From an uncultured Christensenellaceae bacterium (GTDB lineage: Bacteria > Bacillota > Clostridia > Christensenellales > Pumilibacteraceae), in assembly GCA_910587805.1 (NCBI GenBank), contig CAJUNM010000049.1, positions 1 to 10,204 on the forward strand: a stretch of DNA of 10,204 nt. The letters run 5' to 3'. Shown piece after piece: positions 6,639 to 10,204 of the stretch. How positions within the stretch are numbered: position 1 is the stretch's first letter; every line of letters begins with the position of its first letter. Under the pieces are notes generated by a model that was given only the letters and a program-made list of their open reading frames with translations, did no database searches and was not told where the DNA came from. A program made the position numbers and the translations under genes.

Positions 6639-7300
6639 TGCGCGCGTCTGCCAAAAAACTTACGACCGCGGCGGTTTGTACCGCGCTGTCCGTAATAATG
6701 TGCGCCGCTTGCGCGTACTTGCCTTTGAGTTTTATGCCGCTGTACTTGGCGGCATTCTGCATATTTTTGGCATGCAAGCGCGCAAATATCCTGTACGGAC
6801 TGCTTTGCGCCGCCGCGTCTGTCGGGATCATGTTCGCCATGAGCGGGCTTAACGTCAAATGGTTTTTATTTTTGATTATGTTCGCGCCGTACGGGATAAT
6901 CGCGCATTTTATATCTCGGTTTTCTTATTTCAAGGTGAAAAGCGGTCTGATCCGCGCGGCGACGGTCATTGTGTTTTTCAATCTCGCGTTCGGCGCGGTG
7001 TATCTTATAGCAACTCGCGTTTTGTCGTCGGGACTCGATATAGATATAGCCGCATACGCAATGAAATTGGGCGGTTATCCCGTGCTCGCGTTGGTAACGA
7101 CTGTGATACTCGTTCCGCTCGACTTTATTTTTTGCGGCATGGCGTCGGTGATACTCAAACGCATTCCCGCGCCCGTAGAACGCCGTCCTCCGCCCGCAGT
7201 CGACGGAAAATCGCAGCCCGATCGCGACGTGTTCGACGAGAACAACGCGCAGCCGGAGCAAAACGGCGACGATAGCTCCGATAAAACGGACGGTAAATAA
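6638..7300 (+). CDS. Multi-pass membrane protein, possibly ECF S-component-like
   Basis: The likely start is ATG 6638, which overlaps the preceding TAA (TAATG) and gives 220 aa. The frame is open further upstream, but only over the Cys-tail codons of the previous gene. The sequence begins with a short basic stretch (MRASAKKL) followed by hydrophobic segments at roughly 9-29, 31-45, 48-66, 70-90, 97-118 and 135-160, so five or six transmembrane helices. The basic N-terminus should face the cytoplasm. The last ~50 residues are hydrophilic, proline-rich and then acidic (ending in DGDDSSDKTDGK). The size and the KKLTTAAVCTALSVI opening recall substrate-binding S components of ECF transporters, but I see no specific ligand motif and no ECF ATPase genes nearby. 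With no ribosome binding site of its own, it probably depends on translational coupling. It is the last gene before the terminator. Confidence 0.7.
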   Translation: MRASAKKLTTAAVCTALSVIMCAACAYLPLSFMPLYLAAFCIFLACKRANILYGLLCAAASVGIMFAMSGLNVKWFLFLIMFAPYGIIAHFISRFSYFKVKSGLIRAATVIVFFNLAFGAVYLIATRVLSSGLDIDIAAYAMKLGGYPVLALVTTVILVPLDFIFCGMASVILKRIPAPVERRPPPAVDGKSQPDRDVFDENNAQPEQNGDDSSDKTDGK

Positions 7301-7301
7301 A

Positions 7302-7340
7302 CGGTATTTCGTAATGGCAGGTTGCGGAATACCGCTTTTT
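7302..7340 (+). terminator. Operon terminator
   Basis: Bases 7302-7314 pair with 7322-7334 (13 pairs, two of them G-U wobbles) around a 7-nt loop, followed by C and TTTTT (7336-7340). It starts one base after the last stop codon and closes the plus-strand operon. Confidence 0.85.
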
Positions 7341-7354
7341 ACAATAATGAAAAT

Positions 7355-7391
7355 ACGCCCGCCTCCGAATTGCATATCGAATGGCGGGCGT
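7355..7391 (-). terminator. Terminator of the PHP gene (minus strand)
   Basis: ACGCCCGCC (7355-7363) pairs perfectly with GGCGGGCGT (7383-7391), and the loop holds a few more inner pairs. Read on the minus strand, the hairpin is followed by ATTTTCATT. It faces the plus-strand terminator, as expected between convergent genes. Confidence 0.7.
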
Positions 7392-7419
7392 GACTTGTCA
7401 AAAGAAAAGAATAGTCGCT

Positions 7420-8211
7420 TTATCCGAAGATTCCGTCGAGGAACGCTTTTGCTCGATCGAAACGCGCCCCGAGCTTGTCTTTGACGTGCGCATCCGAGCC
7501 GAGAACGGGACGCGCGCCGCCCTTGCTTTTATATGCGCGTAAAAACTCTTCGCGCGGTTGAAAAAAACAGTCGCCGCCGCCGCTCGTGTTCTCCTCGAAC
7601 CGCACGCCGCGCGCGATAGCTTTTTCGATTATCTCGTCGAAAAGGTCTTTCAGTTCGGAATAGTTCATTGCGCGTTCGTCGGGCGCGAACGGCGAATAGC
7701 GTTCGGGAAATCCGAGATGCCCTATAACGTCGAATCCGTACGGTGCGTCGAGCGAGGCTATTACCGCGCGTAAATAGTCGGCGTAATCGTCGAGCTTTTC
7801 GTTTATATAACAGTTGTCGTACCCCGTGTCGCTCTTGATCGGTTCGCGCCAATAATGCACGCTGTTGATAACGTACTCGAGCGGCAGTTTGTCAATGAGT
7901 TTTGCGGTCTTATTCGCGGTGTGCGCCTCGAACCCGACTTCCAACCCTATGCGGATACACAGCTCTGGATTGCGGTCGCGAACGGCGTTCCACGTGTCGA
8001 AGTATCGCTCGAAATCGAACGGCGGACTGTCGAGCCAGTGTCCCGTGTCTATATGATCGGTAACGATAAAACCGCGCAATCCCCGCCGTTTCGCTTCGTC
8101 CGCAAGTTCTTGCGGATCGCCCGCGCCCATGCGCCGCGCGTCGGGGGAGAATACGGAATGCACGTGGCAATCGATTCCGGAATTATATTCGAGTTCGTCA
8201 AGTATGTTCAT
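7420..8211 (-). CDS. PHP-domain phosphoesterase, histidinol-phosphatase-like
   Basis: A 263-aa metal-dependent hydrolase of the PHP (polymerase and histidinol phosphatase) superfamily, close to HisK/HisJ. The metal ligands are visible in order: DCHVHSVFSPDA (14-25; H16, H18), TDHID (51-55; D52, H53), GLEVG with E91, SVHY with H119, IGHLGFPERY with H165, and GSDAH with D240 and H242. This is a complete set, so the enzyme should be active with Zn, Mn or Fe. Histidinol phosphate is the best-known substrate, but no his genes are present, and many PHP proteins with this look act on other phosphate esters. The start at 8211 has no Shine-Dalgarno; a hairpin sits in the ~57-nt leader. It forms its own unit between a perfect promoter and the 7355-7391 terminator. 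Confidence 0.88.
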   Translation of the reverse strand: MNILDELEYNSGIDCHVHSVFSPDARRMGAGDPQELADEAKRRGLRGFIVTDHIDTGHWLDSPPFDFERYFDTWNAVRDRNPELCIRIGLEVGFEAHTANKTAKLIDKLPLEYVINSVHYWREPIKSDTGYDNCYINEKLDDYADYLRAVIASLDAPYGFDVIGHLGFPERYSPFAPDERAMNYSELKDLFDEIIEKAIARGVRFEENTSGGGDCFFQPREEFLRAYKSKGGARPVLGSDAHVKDKLGARFDRAKAFLDGIFG

Positions 8212-8233
8212 ATGCGCATTTGGAAATATTGAT

Positions 8234-8263
8234 TAAGCGACACAATCTTGCCCGCGTCGCTTA
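8234..8263 (-). promoter_or_regulatory. Hairpin in the PHP gene 5' leader
   Basis: TAAGCGAC (8234-8241) pairs perfectly with GTCGCTTA (8256-8263) around a 14-nt loop. It begins a few bases after the predicted transcription start and ends about 22 bases before the ATG. The gene has no visible ribosome binding site, so the hairpin may affect translation or mRNA stability. Confidence 0.45.
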
Positions 8264-8275
8264 TTCAGTATGTCC

Positions 8276-8304
8276 ATTATAGCATTTGTTGGGTTTTATG
8301 TCAA
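8276..8304 (-). promoter_or_regulatory. Consensus sigma-A promoter of the PHP gene
   Basis: On the minus strand, TTGACA (8304-8299) and TATAAT (8281-8276) are both perfect and exactly 17 bases apart. Transcription should start near 8269, giving a leader of about 57 nt. Confidence 0.9.
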
Positions 8305-8314
8305 TACCGAGAAC

Positions 8315-8340
8315 AAAAAAACCGCGATAATTCGCGGTTT
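8315..8340 (-). terminator. Terminator of the CotF-like gene (minus strand)
   Basis: AAACCGCGA (8319-8327) pairs with TCGCGGTTT (8332-8340) over loop TAAT. On the minus strand it ends in seven T (8321-8315). It starts 16 bases after the gene's stop and separates it from the PHP promoter immediately beyond. Confidence 0.9.
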
Positions 8341-8356
8341 GATGTCGTATAAAATA

Positions 8357-8812
8357 TTACGCCGCCATCTTGTTGGCTACTTTGTACTTCCAGATCATTT
8401 CCGCATGGTTTTGCTCGTCGGTCATGATCGCGTTGAGCACGTTGCGAACGTCGGTAGACGCAAAATAGAACAGGTCGTTATTGTAAGTTGTGGCAACGTA
8501 CTTTTCGGTGGCGATTATGTCCGTGCAAAGGAACTTGTCGAAGTCTTTGCTCGCCTGATCGCCGGGGTGTTTGCCTTGCGGCTCGTACTTGACGGCAACG
8601 GGCGATCTGTACTTGATTTGCGGAGTTGTGCCGTTCATGAGACTCGTGAGCATGTCGTAATGCGTTTGCTCGTGCTTGAGAATTTTTTTGAAAAGATTTT
8701 TGAGTTCGGGGTCTTTGGCTTGCGATGCGTAAAAATCGTACTTTTGCACGCAAAGCTCCTCTTGAGTTTTCAGCTCGGTTATGAGCTGTACTTCTTTTTG
8801 GTTAAGCTTCAT
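8357..8812 (-). CDS. Ferritin-like (CotF-type spore coat) protein
   Basis: A 151-aa, all-helical protein resembling clostridial 'spore coat protein' CotF relatives of the ferritin superfamily: an N-terminal helix pair (1-60, ...QEELCVQKYDFYASQAKDPELKNLFKKILKHEQTHYDML...) and a second pair (90-147). Candidate di-iron ligands are E19, E48 and H51 (EQTH), E103 (TEKY), and E133 and H136 (DEQNH). Two ExxH motifs are kept, so iron or peroxide chemistry is possible, unlike coat paralogues that lost them. I chose ATG 8812 because family members start just before LNQKE; ATG 8830 would add MRKNTK. Neither has an adjacent ribosome binding site: the only AAGGAG (8861-8866) lies 30 bases before 8830 and fits a small overlapping frame instead. 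Sporulation-related expression is not shown by a recognisable promoter. Confidence 0.8.
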   Translation of the reverse strand: MKLNQKEVQLITELKTQEELCVQKYDFYASQAKDPELKNLFKKILKHEQTHYDMLTSLMNGTTPQIKYRSPVAVKYEPQGKHPGDQASKDFDKFLCTDIIATEKYVATTYNNDLFYFASTDVRNVLNAIMTDEQNHAEMIWKYKVANKMAA

Positions 8813-9000
8813 TTTCGTGTTTTTGCGCATAGGTTTGCCGAGACGTTCCGCCGCGCAATACTCCTTTTTTATTTCGTCTCCGAAAATGATTATTGCCCGA
8901 TCTCTCGCGTTTATTCCGAATTACCGTATTTTTTATTCAATGCGAAGTTTTACGGCTTATCGAAATGTGCGTAGGGGAAAAGATAAGCGCAAAAACGATC

Positions 9001-9018
9001 GGCGGCATGCTCGCCGCC
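9001..9018. other. GC-rich hairpin in the 8831-9173 gap
   Basis: GGCGGC (9001-9006) pairs with GCCGCC (9013-9018) around a 6-nt loop. On the minus strand it is followed by GATCGTTTTTG, so it could act as a weak terminator or attenuator ahead of the CotF-like gene. A 12-nt perfect palindrome, GCGCGATCGCGC, lies at 9061-9072. I see no convincing gene in 8867-9091, and no clear promoter for the CotF-like gene. Confidence 0.3.
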
Positions 9019-9091
9019 ATAGTGCCGGAGAACAGAAAATACGCGACTGAATAACGGAAAGCGCGATCGCGCGCAAAATACCTTTGACGTT

Positions 9092-9131
9092 AAATAATCT
9101 TATACGATCCGAAGTTCGTATAAGATTATTT
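9092..9131 (-). terminator. 16-bp inverted repeat, probable terminator of the DUF11-like unit
   Basis: Bases 9092-9107 and 9116-9131 are perfect 16-bp inverted copies around an 8-nt loop (TCCGAAGT). The arms are AT-rich at their ends (AAATAATC...), so on either strand the 3' arm ends in ATTATTT, which doubles as a short U-rich tail. It lies 42 bases beyond the stop of the minus-strand micropeptide gene. Confidence 0.65.
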
Positions 9132-9173
9132 CCGAATTTAATATTTGATGAAATGCTCGCTTTTGTTTTGGGA

Positions 9174-9269
9174 TCACATATCGTCGCAACGGTCGTAGCA
9201 GTTGTAGCGGTTACAGCAGTTGCAGTCGGGTTCGTCTGTTATGCTCGCGATATTTGATATTGTTCTCAT
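9174..9269 (-). CDS. Cysteine-rich 31-residue peptide
   Basis: This is a very small gene. Its ATG (9269) lies one base after the stop of the DUF11-like gene, with AAAGGTGA about 7 bases upstream, overlapping that gene's last codons. The first half is plain (MRTISNIASITDEPD). The second half has five cysteines in the pattern CxCCx4Cx3C (C16, C18, C19, C24, C28) among Asn, Tyr, Asp and Arg, ending in CDDM. There is no hydrophobic signal sequence. The layout suits a small metal-binding or disulfide-rich protein, or a modified-peptide precursor, but no maturation enzyme is in view. The ribosome binding site, the tight spacing and the terminator just beyond support expression. I do not recognise the family. 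Confidence 0.6.
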   Translation of the reverse strand: MRTISNIASITDEPDCNCCNRYNCYDRCDDM

Positions 9270-9270
9270 G

Positions 9271-9618
9271 TTAATTCACCTTTACGTCGAATTCTACCGT
9301 AAGCGTTTCGCTCGGCGCCAAATTTTGTATGGTAAATTCGTTATCGGGATCTGTCACGGTGTATAGAAACTCGGCAGAGTCGGTTACGGCAGTCGTTGTC
9401 GAAGGGCTGTTAATTTTCACATCGTATTCAAATGTGATAGATTCGACGAGATTTAAGTAGGGAAGAACGACTCCAGTTACAGGGTTTGCGTTCGGCTCTG
9501 CCGTTCCGTTTATTTTTACGCTGCCGTCAACAATGCTTAAATGCTTATCGAGATAAAACCAAAAATCCATGTCGGTTTGTTCCGTATTTCTTATGACAAA
9601 ATCTAACTTGTTTTCCAT
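9271..9618 (-). CDS. Single-domain DUF11-like protein
   Basis: A 115-aa beta-rich protein with the repeat signature of DUF11 domains: a GSVKINGT segment (32-39), NANPVTG (43-49), a hydrophobic Y-L-N-L-V turn, ITFEYDVKINSP (61-72), and a second strand set at 81-113 ending in LTVEFDVKVN. DUF11 normally occurs as tandem repeats in large secreted or cell-surface proteins, and in some spore-surface proteins. Here it stands alone, with no signal peptide, cell-wall anchor or membrane helix. ATG 9618 is 7 bases from the -10 box, so the transcript should be leaderless. The base composition looks more AT-rich than the plus-strand operon, which may indicate a different origin. The Cys-rich peptide gene follows after one base. 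Confidence 0.75.
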   Translation of the reverse strand: MENKLDFVIRNTEQTDMDFWFYLDKHLSIVDGSVKINGTAEPNANPVTGVVLPYLNLVESITFEYDVKINSPSTTTAVTDSAEFLYTVTDPDNEFTIQNLAPSETLTVEFDVKVN

Positions 9619-9624
9619 AAACGA

Positions 9625-9653
9625 ATTGTAACACTTTAATGTCGAAAAATCAA
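9625..9653 (-). promoter_or_regulatory. Promoter giving a leaderless transcript
   Basis: On the minus strand, TTGATT (9653-9648) and TACAAT (9630-9625) are 17 bases apart. Only six bases (TCGTTT) separate the -10 box from the ATG of the DUF11-like gene, so the A of the ATG is the expected first transcribed base. Confidence 0.75.
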
Positions 9654-9749
9654 GGAAAACAAAAACAATCGCGATATACGCTATCTGTACGCCGTACTCA
9701 AGATCAATGAGATAAACAACCCGATCAACCGATCCGAGATAAAATCAAA

Positions 9750-9770
9750 GGCGCGGCTTGCCGCCGCGCC
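9750..9770 (-). terminator. GC-rich hairpin, possible minus-strand terminator
   Basis: GGCGCGGC (9750-9757) pairs perfectly with GCCGCGCC (9763-9770) over a 5-nt loop. On the minus strand it is followed by TTTGATTTTATC. The otherwise geneless stretch 9654-9948 also holds a 24-codon minus-strand frame (9745-9819) running through this hairpin, and two copies of ACCGCCGTT about 54 bases apart; nothing else stands out. Confidence 0.4.
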
Positions 9771-9948
9771 CGAGTATCTTTAGCATCCCATTGTGTCCGC
9801 TTCGATAAAACATAGTCATTATGTCAATGCTGTATGATAAGTATCGTACAAAACCGCCGTTAGGACAGCAGAAAGACTCCGTGAATGAACCGTAATAACA
9901 TTTTACCGCCGTTTTGCAAACAAGTTGCGTATAAGCGCTTCTGTTGAG

Positions 9949-9977
9949 TTGACATACGCTTTTAGGCGTGGTATTAT
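9949..9977 (+). promoter_or_regulatory. Promoter of queD
   Basis: A perfect TTGACA (9949-9954) and TATTAT (9972-9977) are 17 bases apart. Transcription should start near 9984. The spacer holds a small inverted repeat, ACGC (9956-9959) and GCGT (9966-9969), a possible operator. Confidence 0.85.
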
Positions 9978-9989
9978 ATAGCTAATAAA

Positions 9990-10034
9990 CGGACAGTTCG
10001 TTTGCGCCATCCTGTCGTAAAACAAAACCAGGGC
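9990..10034 (+). promoter_or_regulatory. Candidate preQ1-I-like riboswitch aptamer
   Basis: GACAG (9992-9996) pairs with CTGTC (10012-10016) around a loop that opens with TTC (9997-9999), followed by an A-rich tail (10018-10027) ending in CCAGGG. This order of short stem, loop, A-rich strand and a 3' segment able to pair back into the loop (for example GCC 10006-10008 with GGC 10032-10034) is the H-type pseudoknot plan of preQ1-I aptamers. The tail resembles the Thermoanaerobacter tengcongensis one. The 15-nt loop is longer than in classic examples. Its place between a promoter and queD strongly supports the assignment. Confidence 0.5.
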
Positions 10035-10093
10035 ATCTGAATGGGAACAGTCTTTTTAGATGCAGTCGTTTTGGTCGCGGCTGTAATTTTTTT
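10033..10093 (+). terminator. Attenuator: antiterminator/terminator pair before queD
   Basis: The terminator stem is 10061-10068 with 10078-10085 (8 pairs including wobbles, core CAGTCG/CGGCTG), followed by A and seven T (10087-10093). A competing stem, GCATCT (10033-10038) with AGATGC (10058-10063), extends by three further pairs and shares bases 10061-10063 with the terminator. Binding of preQ1 upstream would tie up 10032-10034 and so favour the terminator. Confidence 0.6.
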
Positions 10094-10109
10094 GCGCAAA
10101 GGGAGAGAT

Positions 10110-10204
10110 ATGTATTATTTGAAAACTTCGGCTTGTTTTGACAGCGCACACTTTCTTCACGGATATAACGGCAAGTGCGCAAATATCCACGGTCACCACT
10201 GGGT
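10110..10204 (+). CDS. queD: 6-carboxy-tetrahydropterin synthase, 5' part only
   Basis: QueD converts dihydroneopterin triphosphate to 6-carboxy-5,6,7,8-tetrahydropterin, an early step in making preQ1 and queuosine for tRNA wobble positions. Only 31 codons are in the window, but they are diagnostic: FDSAHFL with the zinc ligand H14, then GKCANIHGHHW with the catalytic-type cysteine C23 and zinc ligands H27 and H29. ATG 10110 has AAAGGGAGAG immediately upstream. The gene has its own promoter and an attenuator-type leader, so it probably heads a queuosine operon that continues beyond the window. The related sepiapterin/PTP synthases share the fold, but the cysteine spacing and the leader favour QueD. 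Confidence 0.88.
   Translation, partial: MYYLKTSACFDSAHFLHGYNGKCANIHGHHW

Noticed and set aside
8270..8974. A 234-codon plus-strand frame over the CotF-like gene
   Set aside because: It is antisense to a recognisable ferritin-like protein, starts inside the PHP promoter and crosses a terminator. No domain is visible.
8964..9052. A 29-codon plus-strand frame with plausible codon usage (ending in IVPENRKYATE)
   Set aside because: It has no Shine-Dalgarno or promoter, and the opposite strand is also open here, so frame openness is not evidence. The hairpin at 9001-9018 explains part of the composition.
9982..10182. A 66-codon minus-strand frame across the queD leader
   Set aside because: It runs antisense through the promoter-proximal leader, the terminator and the start of queD. 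It has no ribosome site and no recognisable family.

Overview
The window looks like chromosome from an uncultured, mid-GC Clostridia-type Firmicute. This is an inference from strong AGGAGG-type ribosome binding sites, consensus sigma-A promoters, a CotF-like ferritin-fold protein, a DUF5685 gene, and a codon style rich in GCG, CGC and GAT. I cannot name the species.

Positions 1-7340 look like one plus-strand transcription unit. A TTGATT-17-TATAAT promoter (75-103) feeds a ~180-nt leader that folds as a four-way junction (106-198) followed by a long hairpin (200-252). Then come aspartate aminotransferase (294-1493), a small P-loop protein (1618-2016), threonine synthase (2046-3497), tryptophanyl-tRNA synthetase (3579-4586), a DUF5685 protein (4586-5467), two tandem J-domain-like proteins lacking HPD (5546-5971, 6033-6638) and a membrane protein (6638-7300). 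A 13-bp terminator closes the unit at 7302-7340. Two junctions are TAATG stop/start overlaps. The front half is amino-acid metabolism and translation; the back half is a poorly characterised cluster that may also have its own promoter inside the DUF5685 gene (5121-5149).

Positions 7355-9653 are read from the minus strand as three short units. The first is a PHP-family phosphoesterase with a perfect TTGACA-17-TATAAT promoter. The second is a CotF-like ferritin-fold protein with its own terminator. The third is a two-gene unit: a DUF11-like single-domain protein whose promoter sits so close to the ATG that the mRNA should be leaderless, followed one base later by a 31-residue peptide with five cysteines. 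A 16-bp inverted repeat ends this last unit.

From 9949 to the end, a plus-strand TTGACA-17-TATTAT promoter drives a short leader with a preQ1-I-like fold and an intrinsic terminator, then the first 31 codons of queD (queuosine/preQ1 synthesis), cut by the window edge.

The most interesting signals are: (1) the aspB leader, in which one strand can pair either with the junction's 5' strand or with the Shine-Dalgarno region; (2) the leaderless DUF11-like gene with its Cys-rich micropeptide; (3) the queD attenuator; (4) the paired HPD-less J-like proteins.
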